Shown here piece after piece: positions 48,645 to 59,532 of a stretch of DNA of 64,000 nucleotides (the first letter of the stretch is position 1; each line of letters opens with the position of its first letter). The translations under genes were made by a program, and so were the position numbers. The stretch comes from Nemania diffusa (Eukaryota; Ascomycota; Sordariomycetes; Xylariales; Xylariaceae), in contig JBBPUQ010000005.1 of the NCBI GenBank assembly GCA_038501195.1, forward strand, positions 2,232,001-2,296,000, given 5' to 3'. The notes below the pieces were generated by a model. That model was not told the origin of the DNA and did not search any database. It saw only the letters and a list, made by a program, of their open reading frames with translations.

Positions 48645-49640
48645 GAAATCGTTGTCGCGGGCTTGGTATGCAGCGGTGTTGTTGTGGATGAAATCGGGTA
48701 ATTAAGAATGAGGACAGAATGTGTAGTAACTACTTGGCGAGATAAGGTCGAAAAAGAAAGTTCAACCCCTCTCTGTCCGTCTCGCTTTCTTTGTAGACAG
48801 TGGTAGCGCGCTGATACTGTAAACCTTGGCTACCACTAATCAAAGATAGAGATGCCTACCACAATGCGATCCGTAATCACGGCTTGTACCGACGTGCACA
48901 TGTGCCCGCAATGTGAAAGTCCTAACTTGACGAGACTGCGTCCAATGACGTGGAGAGAATAAGACTGGGAGGGAGATGTGGCTGCACAGGGGGCTTGTTT
49001 CTGTAAAGGATGGTGTGTTATGTGATTGGGTGGATGGTGCCAGAGCTTCGTCTGTCTCTTGAATCCCGGGATGTAGTTTACGCAGTAGTAGTGTGGCATG
49101 GCGGGGAACGACGAACTGACTGTCCGGGTGATGACCGAGGGGTAATCAGTTGGAGCTCCCTGATGAAGTGATTACCTCATACCTACCTCTACGTACCTAC
49201 CTTCTACGGTAAGATAGATATGTACATTGTAGTAGATACCTGATATACTAGGTAGGTACTTCTAGGTAGTTTGTTCAGGTGGATTCCATGGCTCTACAAA
49301 ATGTAGTACCGTATTACGGCATATTTCAATATCGCATATAGCGAGCTGTGGATCTACCTAGATGTGCTAACTTATGATTGGCTGTTCAGCCATATAATAT
49401 CAACCAATTAGCAGTAGGCACACGAGTACATTGGTACCTGGATAGATTGGATCCACACGGAGACTTGTTTTTCCATTCTCTCTAGCCCTACATTTCCGCC
49501 CACCAAAAATTTCCTTGACGAAGCGACCTACTTCGGCTAATTAATCCAGAGCGCAAGTCAACCACCTTCGAGGCGTCCATCTTGCCAATTCGCATAGACA
49601 ACACCGCTTCACGTCGTCACATACACCACATACCATCACA
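48645..49640. other. Divergent promoter region
   Basis: 1 kb between DUF2408 (-) and the ribosomal P1 gene (+). A strong cluster of TACCTACC/TAGGTAGGTAC motifs lies at 49,180-49,270 and CCAAT-like sites lie near 49,403. No other gene is recognised. Confidence 0.5.
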
Positions 49641-50204
49641 ATGTCGACTTCCGAACTCGCCTCGTCATACGCCGCTCTCATCCTGGCCGATGACGGTGTT
49701 GATATTACTGTGAGCGCACCCGAATATGGTCATACCCCTCCTCGCATGCGAACTTCCGTCGAGTAGGAGACCACGCAACGAGCCACGTAGTTCTAACAAC
49801 CATTTTACAGGCCGACAAGCTCCAGACTCTGATCAAGGCCGCCGGTGTCGAAGATGTCGAGCCTATCTGGACGCAACTGTTCGCCAAGGTACGCACGAAA
49901 CCGCCGTATGGAACGGGATGGGCCGCATTTGCTGATTAGGGGAATCTAGGCTCTTGAGGGCAAGGACGTAAAGGACCTTCTGTCCGCCGTCGGCTCCGGT
50001 GGTGGTGCCGCCGCTGGCCCTGCCGCCACTGGTGGTGCTGGTGGTGCTGCTGCCGCTGACGAGCCCGCTGCCGAGGAGAAGGAAGAGGGTACGTTTCCTA
50101 TTTCGCATTCTACCGCGCAGGCTATGCCGCATTCGAGTATACTAACAATCGCCGCAGAGAAGGAGGAGTCCGACGACGACATGGGCTTCGGTCTCTTCGA
50201 CTAA
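49641..50204 (+). CDS. RPP1: 60S acidic ribosomal protein P1 (ribosomal stalk)
   Basis: Four exons, 49641-49709, 49811-49888, 49950-50088 and 50158-50204, give 110 residues, the usual P1 length. The N-terminal helical dimerisation domain reads [20 protein letters not shown] and [20 protein letters not shown]. An Ala/Gly hinge ([15 protein letters not shown]) follows. The invariant acidic end is [13 protein letters not shown], which binds translational GTPases and eEF2. P1 pairs with P2 on the stalk protein P0. All introns are short and GT..AG. As expected of a highly expressed gene, the codons favour C-ending triplets. Confidence 0.97.
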
Positions 50205-50617
50205 ATTCGTTCCGTTACGATAAATACTTCCCTTTTGTACTTCAACTGCATGGTTCGGGGTTCCATACGCCATTGGTGTGGCGTGAAGGAGGCACTACTA
50301 TAGGATGCCGAGGGCAAATATCCTTCTGTCATAGGTTAATATGACAGTGCTTTTGCAACGACCATTATTCTAGGGTCTTTGTAGAGCTCAATGCGCAGCT
50401 ACGATGTGAACGGGATCAAGATCTGAATTCGGTGTTGCTGGCCTTAGACGAAAAAATGTACCCTGGAATGGAAATGACGATTCTTGCACTGCATGCGAAT
50501 TTTCTGTGATGGTTCTAGATTCACCGCTAAGCTAACGTCCAGAAACTATCTGGTCTTCAAATTCAGACGCCGCAATATGCATTCATGACCCATCTCTCAT
50601 GCCAAACTACCCACAAC
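50205..50617. other. Convergent intergenic region
   Basis: 413 bp between the P1 gene (+) and the UBX gene (-). Nothing is recognised beyond 3' untranslated sequence. Confidence 0.5.
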
Positions 50618-51705
50618 CTATTGGACTACGAGGGCAGCGCTGGGGACCAGACCAGCCTCCTTTAGCGTCTTGCCGAAGTCCAGATTTCCCTCAAAGGTCT
50701 TCCTAGGGAAGTTTTGGATGAATTTGCTGACAGCCAAGCCATTCTCAGCCTCCAACATCTGGGCTACCTCGAACAGCGTTGTCTCTGCTGGTAGCGTTTT
50801 CATAATATTACCACCGGATGTTTGTAGTCGTAGACGGGTCTCATTATGGTTTACGGCAGGGCGAGCAGGGGCCGCGACGACTGCCGGGGCCGGAGCAGCA
50901 GCCGGAATCGCCCTACCTTCTCTTGCAGCTTTCGCCTCTTCTGCCTTACGCCGTCGCTCCTCTTTATCGGCCTCAATCTTGGCCTTAATGCGCTTCTTGG
51001 CTTCCATCTCGTCCGCCTTCTCCTGGCGTTTTTTAGCTGCTTCCTTGATCTGCTCCTTGCGTTGCAGCTCTTCTTTCATGTCCTGTGACTCCTTTGTAGC
51101 TTTTTGCCGGATTTGCTGCAAAGCCGTTAACCTATAAAATATGAAAATACGAGTAACGGCACAAAACCTACCTCGTTTCGCTTCTGCTCCTCCTTATCTA
51201 CAATCGCTTGGTTGGCTCGTTTAGCCTTCACTTTATCTCGAAGCTCAGCGAGCCTCTGCTGTTTCTCCTCCTCGGTTAAGGGTGCAATTTCCTCAGTCGA
51301 CTCTGCAAAGTCGGCATGTCCTCTATGTACGACCCGTGAGTGGCGAGTGAGGTAGCGTGACGTTGCGTTAAACACTTACGACTTGTTCGCGTGGAATTCG
51401 GCTTCTCGTTGGGACCGGAACTTCTTGCCGCACTCGTTACAGACGAGCGACAAGGCGAGGGCATCTCCGCCCACTTTAGCCACACTGGGACCTGATTCCT
51501 CCTCGGCCAGTAGCTCTTCAAGCTCAGTGTCTTGATTTTTCTCTAACCAGTCCATCGCATCCGGCACTAATAGACGATTAGAGGTTAACAGATCACTAAT
51601 ATGTATAGGAGAAAGCTCACAGCCATCAGACTTCTTGACAGCTAGCTCGGCGCGCTGCTTGTCAAAGCCCATCTCGAGCAATTGGTCTAAAATAGACTGT
51701 GACAT
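50618..51705 (-). CDS. UBA-zinc finger-UBX domain protein (UBXN1/SAKS1-like p97 cofactor)
   Basis: Exons 51705-51621, 51566-51380, 51322-51172 and 51115-50618 give 306 residues. The N-terminal UBA domain (ILDQLLEMGFDKQRAELAVK .. DAMDWLEKNQD, residues 4-40) has the MGF loop that binds ubiquitin. A C2H2 finger, CNECGKKFRSQREAEFHANK followed by SGH, occupies about residues 70-92. A long Lys/Glu/Arg coiled coil (KRNEQIRQKATKESQDMKEE onward, about 140-205) leads through an Ala/Pro linker into the C-terminal UBX domain (ETRLRLQTSGGNIMKTLPAE .. ALVVQ). UBX domains bind the Cdc48/p97 ATPase. The last intron was placed so that RNE joins QIRQKATK; the alternative acceptor 11 nt upstream breaks the frame. 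Confidence 0.9.
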
Positions 51706-52717
51706 CTTAGTTGTGGGATGAGATATTGGCCAGTGAGAATAGTGCTGATTTTAGGCGGCTGTGATGCGTGCTCCAAGGTACGTTGCTGACAACTCCAAAT
51801 CAGTATTTGGAGAAGATTTATACTCCTCTCAGTAGAGAGGAAGAAGAGGGGGACGAAAATAAAACAACGAAGTGTATAGACTTTTATGGTATACCGTGGA
51901 AGTTAAATATGTGAATTTCATGTACACCTAACCGCAAGTATTTCAACTGTAACTGGGAGAAAAGGCCTTGTTCTATTGGTAGGGGGACGTCATTGTAAAT
52001 GTCGCCTCATATGTAAAGCCCGCAGTGCTCCCTTCTACTGTAGCGTCGCTCAGTGATAACCCCACTAGAAATATAAGACTGAGGGCCCTGGGGAGGTACA
52101 TAGAAATTGTACAGCTCGCTAGAGCGATCCCTACATTAGGGAGGTACCTACGGGTACATTAGGAGAAATCTGCTTAGGCACAGCACAGGTATTACCTAAC
52201 GTGAGGAAACAATAAATTAGGTACCTCCTTTTTAGTACCACGACGTACCTACCATGTATCTCTTTCGATACCCGCCGACTGGAAGCTTAGGCGGGGCCAA
52301 ATGATTTGGCCAGACTGTTGTAGTGATCGGGTGATGCAACCAAATCTACGTACCTATGTGCATACGTACGGAGAATACCCAACTCAGCAAATGCTGTCAC
52401 GTAATCAACAAAACACCATCATCTGCGCTCCCCGACAAGATCTAGCCCACCTGTCAAACCTCACCCTCGGCCGACCTTGAAGTACGATAAATATCGACTA
52501 CCCACGAAGCCAGGGCTTACGTCATTAGGTAGTGCATGCAACTACAATTCCTTACCGAGTGTTTATATCCTCAAGCCAGCGTGCGATAATCTGCCACCAT
52601 CCTCGGCGTCTCGCACGGGAGACATCTTATTCCCTCCCACCATCGATTTGTCACTCAACAGTATCTCTTTGATCCGATCGTCGCCACATATATAATTTCT
52701 GGTACTGGTTATTCAAC
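51706..52717. other. Divergent promoter region
   Basis: 1 kb between the UBX gene (-) and the VAP gene (+). TAGGTACC/TACCTACC motifs lie at 52,140-52,250. No other gene is recognised. Confidence 0.5.
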
Positions 52718-53913
52718 ATGTCTGTCGAAATCGAGCCCCAGGAACTCGGCTTCCACCGTACGTCACAGCCATCGCACACACAAGACCTGTCTCCTTGGAA
52801 ACGCAGCGATTGCTTACCAAGATGCAGGCCCTTTCACGGTTGAAGTTCTAGAAAACCTAAAGATCCGAAACCCTGGCACCCAGCCTGTTGCCTTCAAGGT
52901 ATGTTTAGAACAAGGAAACCGATCCACGCTCGGCATAGATAGACCCGGCTAATATCTCTCAGGTCAAAACAACTGCACCGAAACAGTATGCCTTCCGTTC
53001 CAGCGACCACCCTTACTTTAAATACTGCCAGATATTAACATGTGCCCTCGCTCAGATACTGCGTCAGACCCAACTCCGGCCGCGTCGAGCCAAATAGGGA
53101 GGTTGAAGTACAAGGTTGCACATACCCGTCATTATTATACTTCCTCTACTGACGCCTTGCCAGTCATTCTCCAGGCTATGAAGCAAGAGCCCCCTCAAGG
53201 CACGAAATGCAAAGACAAGTTCCTAGTACAGTCGGTCGCTATTACACCCGACAAAGACTTTGCCAATCTCGCATCCATTGTATGCTCGACACCAATTTGC
53301 ATTGAGCATGAGCGATTCACTAACTATACGGTAGTGGGATAGCATTGATAAGTCTTTGGTACAAGATCAGAAGATCCGTGTTGCGTTCCTCGACCCTAAG
53401 AGCTCGCCTGTCGCCGATGCCACTACCACGACGCCGAATAAGAGTGCACCAGTGAACGGTGTATGTGGTCCCACGTAAATATAGGATTTATGCAGGTGCT
53501 GACTGATACCGTAGGTTGAGGCGACACCAGAAATCGCCCCTCCGGCCTATTCATCGCCGAGCGACTATGCCGGTGGGCGATCTGAACCCAAGTCCTCAAA
53601 CGAGGAGGAATCCTATCTCGAGGAGAAACCGACTCTTGCTGCGCCTGTAGCGATCGCCACGACAAAGAGCAGCGAGCCGAGCCGCGAAGAGCTAAAGGAA
53701 CAACTGCTCCAGGCGGAGAAGTTGATTGCGCAACTCAAAAAGGATGATAGTGGATTGCGACAGCGAAAAGCGGGTGGTACTACGGAAGAAAAACCAAGTG
53801 TCAAGCCTGCACAACTCGCGCAAGCGGCACGGACTGGTACCGAAGGTGTACCTGTTCAGATTACGGCTATCCTCTGTCTAGTCAGCTTCCTACTCGCCTA
53901 CGTCTTTTTCTAG
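52718..53913 (+). CDS. SCS2: VAMP-associated protein (VAP/Scs2), ER membrane contact-site tether
   Basis: Seven exons, 52718-52757, 52828-52898, 52963-52985, 53056-53114, 53164-53279, 53335-53460 and 53515-53913, give 277 residues. Several exons are tiny (40, 23, 59 nt), as in other fungal VAP genes. The N-terminal MSP domain reads ELGFHRPFTVEVLENLKIRN, PVAFKVKTTAPKQYCVRPN (the FFAT-binding face), GRVEPNREVEVQVILQAMK, DKFLVQSVAI. A linker with Pro/Ser/Glu and a short coiled coil (REELKEQLLQAEKLIAQLKK) follows. The C-terminal VPVQITAILCLVSFLLAYVF is a tail anchor in the ER membrane. The protein recruits FFAT-motif lipid-transfer proteins and links the ER to the plasma membrane. The 53279/53335 junction was chosen because it gives ASIWDSIDKS, which keeps the family frame. 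Confidence 0.92.
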
Positions 53914-54906
53914 GCATCGCATTCGGTCTTCGGGAGAGATGCGAGTCGCCCGGGGGAAGTGGCGTTATTTAGAAATACTAATACCACTATTAGCCAACGA
54001 GCTAGCTAACTGCCACGAATAGTGGTAGCTAGACGAGGCTGGGGAGTAATAATGGAATGAAGCGATTGATAATTCTTCGTCGGCAGTAGCAAGAGATTAG
54101 ACCCTCTAGCTACTCAGAACCTAGAGGCTCTAAATCGAGCACGACGCGGGGAATTGCAGTATCGGAATTGTAAGTACGGAGGACGAGAGAGGAAGAGCAA
54201 GATAAGTGTGTGATGGGCGGAGACACGGCGGTGAAGAGGTCTCTTCATCACGATAGAATGCTTGTTCTGTACCCTAGCACGCATGTCCTTTTGTCACCTG
54301 AGAGCCGAGGGATATATAGGTTTCCCGAAGCTATTCAGCTTATGCTTTTCTCCCCTTCCCTGAATATAACAAACACTAATTAGCTAGCCTTGGTATTTGT
54401 GACACGTTACTTTGATGAAGCTTTTCTTGTGTGGCTATACAGGCTATATTCTATATACGAGGATTTCAAAGGATGTGAACCAGTGCAAGCCCGAGCTCAT
54501 TATTTGATTATTAGATCGACGGAAGTTACTTCATTCTATCCTAGTTTATTCCAGTGCGCCAAACGCCGGGAGTGCATCGTGATAATAATATCGCAAGATA
54601 TGCTAGTCAGTCAGCTCGTGCCCTCCGCAAAACCGGCTCCAAACAACGGCAGTGCATGCTGCCTATGCCGGATGCCATATTTTTTAGCTCGCAGGCTTTG
54701 TAGTCTATGTATATACATGTGTGTCTATACGTTTTGCTTCATTACCATCGCGTTCTAGTCTTGCCTCGCTTGACGAGGAATCATCATTCGTATTAAGTTC
54801 CAACTTCAGGCTACGTGAATGGGAAACTTGACATGGCGATTGCGAAATATGTCATAAGCATATTAAATAGGTCTATAGTGAGAATTCAGACTAGGTGGGG
54901 GAGGCT
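53914..54906. other. Convergent intergenic region
   Basis: 1 kb between the VAP (+) and desaturase (-) 3' ends. A 122-codon open stretch at 54,390-54,758 lacks family resemblance and is not called. Confidence 0.5.
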
Positions 54907-56144
54907 TCACGACTGCAGCTCGTCCTCCTTCCACTCCTCAGCCGGCTTCTGCTTCTGAGTGCCCTGCCCGACGAGGCGGCCGCCCTCGCGGCGCTTCACG
55001 CGACACCGGATGCCGACGCTCTCGTCGAAGATGAAGCGCCAGAGGACGTAGGTCCAGGAGGTGTGGTGGGGGAGGTCGGCGTAGAACTCACGGGCGATGT
55101 CGTGGAGCTTGTGGAGGCGGGTCCAGGGGACGGCGGGGAAGTCGTGGTGCTCGTTGTGCAGGCCGACGTTGTACGTCAGGAAGTTGAGGGGCCCGTAGTA
55201 CGAGTAGGTCTCGGGCACGGGGATGCCGTTGGCCGGGTCGGCCTGCGCCGGTGTCACCGTCGAATACACGTAGTGCTCGGCGATGAAGTGGCCGGCGAGC
55301 GGGTGCAGGCTGCCGGCCAGGAACGACGAGAACACGAAGTACAGCAGCGACTGCGTGCCCAGCGTGCGCAGCACCACGGCGTCGAAGGCGAGCTGGGTGG
55401 CGACGTTGAGGGCCGAGACCCAGGTGAAGGGCACGCGGTACACGGCCATGGGCCGCAGGGCGTAGAAGAGGATCTGGAAGGTGCAGAAGAAGGCCTTGCC
55501 GAGGATGGAGTCGAGGAAGATGGCCTCGAAGGCGGTGGGCAGGTCGGTGTCGAGCCCGTCGACGCCCAGCGACTTGTGGTGGGTCAGGTGGTAGGGCCGG
55601 AAGGAGGCGCTGTAGGGGATGCCGATGGGCAGGTTCGCGAAGATGGCGAGCAGGCGGTTCGCGGTGGGCGAGCGGAAGGCGAGGTTGTGGCTGATCTCGT
55701 GGATGGCGAGGAAGAGGTTCTGGTTGGCGGTCGCGCCGACGACGTAGGCCAGCAGCCAGAACGAGGGCGAGAAGAAGGGCGTGTTGCGGAGCAGGTAGGC
55801 GCAGAACACCTGGATCGAGACGACGAGGAGGACGACGTATTTTGTCAGGGGTTCCGGGCCGCAGAGCTTCGTTACCTGGGATCGGTCGTTAGCAAAGGCG
55901 AGAGCAGACGGCGAGAGAGTGTATGTACCTCTGGATGCGCCTTGATAATCTCTAGTCTTCTCGTCCGATGCGGCTCTTCTGTGTATGTCCAGAAAAAGTC
56001 TCGATATTTGACCTCGATGGGATGCCGGGGGAGGTCATCCTGAGCTGGCGCATCCCCTCCTCCTCTCCCATTGACGCGGGCCGTCTTCTCCTGCTTAATT
56101 GGCCTCTGCGCGCTCGTCACCGTTGAAGCCGTTGACGGAGCCAT
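54907..56144 (-). CDS. DES1: Sphingolipid delta-4 desaturase (dihydroceramide desaturase)
   Basis: Two exons, 56144-55929 and 55875-54907, with a GTACAT..CCCAG intron give 394 residues. The N-terminal lipid-desaturase domain reads FFWTYTEEPHRTRRLEIIKAHPE. The membrane-embedded fatty-acid desaturase core carries three histidine boxes: HEISHN (131-135), HLTHH (168-172) and HNEHH (312-316), plus the conserved NLPIGIPYSASF. The order and spacing are those of Des1/DEGS enzymes, which introduce the 4,5-trans double bond of ceramide in the ER. In fungi the product feeds glucosylceramide synthesis. The C-terminal 50 residues are basic and then acidic. The second exon is very GC-rich in third positions, which also creates a long, meaningless open frame on the opposite strand. 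Confidence 0.95.
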
Positions 56145-59100
56145 CTTCTGTCGGGTTTTCCCTTTATCCCCCCGCAAGATTGGAAGTGGCCGTGCCAACA
56201 AGTAAAGCACAATTAAAGCCCGAAGTGCAGCGAGGCAGAAGATCTATCTATGTGTAGGTGGGACAAATATGTGTATGTAGGTAATTTTAAAGGGACTGGT
56301 CTTCCAATCCTTCCCCACAGAGCGCGGTGAAGAAATCTGGCCACCGGTATTCAATTGGCCACTCAAGCCAGCCAGACGTCGTACCACTGTGGGGAACATC
56401 CCCGCCAGCCAATGCTTTGCTTGTAAACCTAACATGTGCCCCGAACCCCTTCCAGGGCTGTTAAGTACATAGTCAGTTGCTGTTACCAACATATGCTCAA
56501 CTACTTTGTGTTCTCCAGGATTTCTCAATAAACAACACACACAATGTCTATTTGAAATAGAAAGATATGATATCTATGCTTAACATAGTATAGGAACGGA
56601 AAATGTTTGTATGACAACCATTCAGTTATTTATCCCAATATATTCTCAGAAGAAAAATCAATAACATTGAAAGTATCCCTTACCCATCAACATTATAATA
56701 GAGAGATATATAGAAAGAAAACTATTAAACAATGAACAGAACCTAAGAGTGCAAGAAGAAGAAAAGTATTTTTACGTGCCTAAGGAAGTTACAGAGTCGT
56801 GTTAGCTAGAAGATCAAAGCTCCTTCTTTCCCTTATGTGATAATTGGCATGGTTTTGAATAGTGAGGGAAGAAAAACTTATACGAAGGTAGAAGAGTTAT
56901 GATTGGAGATTTTAGCTGTCTTTACTTCGAAACTCATACATGGTTCACACTATGCGCAACAAAGCTCGAAGCAGTTCCAGCACTGTCAATTAAAACCCGC
57001 TTGTCCAAGTAGTCTAAGTGCCACGAACTAAAAATATCTAGTTCTATACCGCTACAACTACTAAAGGTGGTAAAGTGTTATTAAGTGGAAGGAGTTGACT
57101 GTCCGTGGTTAGTTATATGTGTAACCGTCACAACCGTAACACCGAGAGGATAAATAGCGTGGTTGATTTTTTTGCTTCCTCTTTTCTTTTCTTTTTCCTG
57201 CTCTCTCTTGTGATCGATATGCTTTCGCTGAGGCTACGGACTATTTTCCAAAGTTAATTAAATTCAACTTGAAAATTATACTCGAAGCGAAACCAGTGCG
57301 GGTCTCGATAGGCATCCAGCAAGTACCAGAGGCGGTTGTTCTACAAGACACAAAAACTACAGCATTGGTATGAGCGTTACAGTACCGGCCGTTCCAGGCA
57401 CTAGTTACTAGTAGAACATCCTCTACCCCTTATAAATATTATGGGTGGGTACGATTTTAGATGGCGCTATGCTGCTATCTAGCGGCAGTACTTAGTGTAA
57501 TAAATAGTAAGTGGAGGTGGTTAGTTTAGTTTATTCATACCTTTACCACTAGGAACCTCCCCTTCCCAGCGCTAAGAGTCAACCAGGGGAACGAACTCGT
57601 GTATCCGCAAGGATAATATTCAGCGATCTCCTATCTCAGCACGTCGCTTACAAGGAAGTTGTAGTGCTCTTTTCCAAGTGCGTTGATAATCACGAGTATT
57701 GCTACTATATTTTAATACTCTTTTAGTTTTCACCTGTGGAAATGTGAAGTTAGAAACGCGTAGAACGTCGAGCAATCTAGCCACAAGTATACTCGATTTC
57801 ATGCAGCATCCTAGATGATCTGATGTCTGTAAAGATAATGCACATCGTATACAGACGCCACGCATTTCACCGAATGTTAGCTACTCTAACGAGGTAGAAT
57901 TTTTAATAGAGGCTACGATGAAAATACCAGAGTTAGCCGAGCCTATCTTCGACCCCATTAGTCTATTTGTCCTTTTATGTATATCTGTGGTGGCATTGTC
58001 TACTTATATTTCACCAAGATTGCGTTGGCAGCCACATAGATAAGTCACGAGAACCACGATGAATAACTTCAAGAAACCGATATAATTTTTTTTAAACTAT
58101 CTTAAAAATTTTGAGACTTTAATTAGCGCAATATTTTTCGTTTTCGCCAGGTACGAGAGGAGTTCAAGGTCCGTGAAACTTTCATAGTGTAACAAGAAGA
58201 GACCATAAGACGGCATACACTAAAACTACACCAGGTCATTTAATTAGTCTGTAACGAAACTTCGCAATCTAAGCACGAGAAAATTGTGGTATAAGCTCAT
58301 TACTGCAGGTATTTTCATATAGCGTCTCTTGGCTGATCATGTGCTTAAGGATACATGCATGTCAGAATTGGCAGTGTGAGTTGGCAATATAGGAGCACGG
58401 ACTCGGTTCCGTATCTGCGGTTTTCCATCAATGTAACTGCCTAGCGGATCTTCTCCTCTTTTCTTCTCGTTGTACATTATCATATATGACTTGTCAACTG
58501 TATCAGTTGATGTAATGATACGCCATATAGGTTGACGGTGAGGCGAACGTCGTGCTTTCATATGGATGTCGAACCTCGACGTCGGAGTCTCCCCCGAATG
58601 AGGGGGTTTTGCCGACGACAATATTGAAATATATGCACGATCTGCTTATATTATGACTTCCGTGCATATGTAGGCTACTAGGCAGATTTGAATAGTAGGC
58701 AGGCTGAGCACGTCTCAAAGTGCACTTTGAATGAAGTCTCGGCCAAACTCGGATGCCTACTTACCGTATGATACATAAGAACGAGGAGTTAGTTTCATTG
58801 ATTTCATGTATGGTTGTAACATAGCATGATATAGTCACAGTGGTAAATTAAAACTTAGTCGACGCTAGTCAAGCTCTAGACATTTATGTAGACTTAGCCC
58901 GAAGAACGGGTACATCATCACAGCCCTAGACGTGATTGGCTTCAAAAAGAACAATTGGATTTCATTTCTCTATGAATAACAATTTGAGTTCCTCCTTAAA
59001 CTAGGTTCGTATTAGATGTATCTCGCGATGAGCCAGGTCTAGTACTATACGGTCGCTCGTACACTATTAATTACTTGTTGGAGCAAGCCGATCGTGGTGT

Positions 59101-59532
59101 ATGGAGTACCTAAGCAAAGTATGCCTCAAAGTCTGCCTTGCTGCCTTGAGAGCAGGGATCAATACAATCGAGCTTATTCTCTCCCATTCCGGATAGATAC
59201 TTATTGGCCTAGCCCATAGGGGAAGGGGTAAGCCCATATAAATCTGGGGTTTAACTGTCCCAAGATAGATATCGACTTCTATCCCCTACCAAATCAAAAA
59301 AAGATACCTATAATACCTCTTTGCTGGTAATGGGAGGTTCTGCTTACATGGTCTTGGCAAAAGAGACTCTACTTAGTATCCGGGTGCGCAATTACAGTCC
59401 CCCAACGGCCCTCATCGCACTAGTTGTCTTGTCCACTCGCCACATGCTTGCGCGATTAAGCCAATATGCATGCTCATGCAAGAGCTGATATCGGTAGCAG
59501 AAGGCTGTCATATCGTGGCCACTAGCTTGGCT
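56145..59532. other. 3.4-kb AT-rich gene-poor region
   Basis: It includes long T/A runs (for example near 58,084-58,120) and a CT-rich tract at 57,170-57,210. Short minus-strand frames at 57,620-57,865 and 58,337-58,621 have some protein-like composition but no family or splice support. It may hold decayed genes or transposon remnants. Confidence 0.5.

Noticed and set aside
54895..56043. A 382-codon open frame on the plus strand
   Set aside because: It is the mirror of the GC-rich desaturase exon. Its Val/Gly/Glu/Arg-rich repeats are typical of antisense frames, whereas the minus strand has three histidine boxes.
57620..57865. An 81-codon ATG frame on the minus strand
   Set aside because: Has some Cys and Lys-rich content, but no family, no splice confirmation and AT-rich surroundings.
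58337..58621. A 94-codon minus-strand frame
   Set aside because: Begins with TTG, no domain recognised; could be a relic but cannot be supported.
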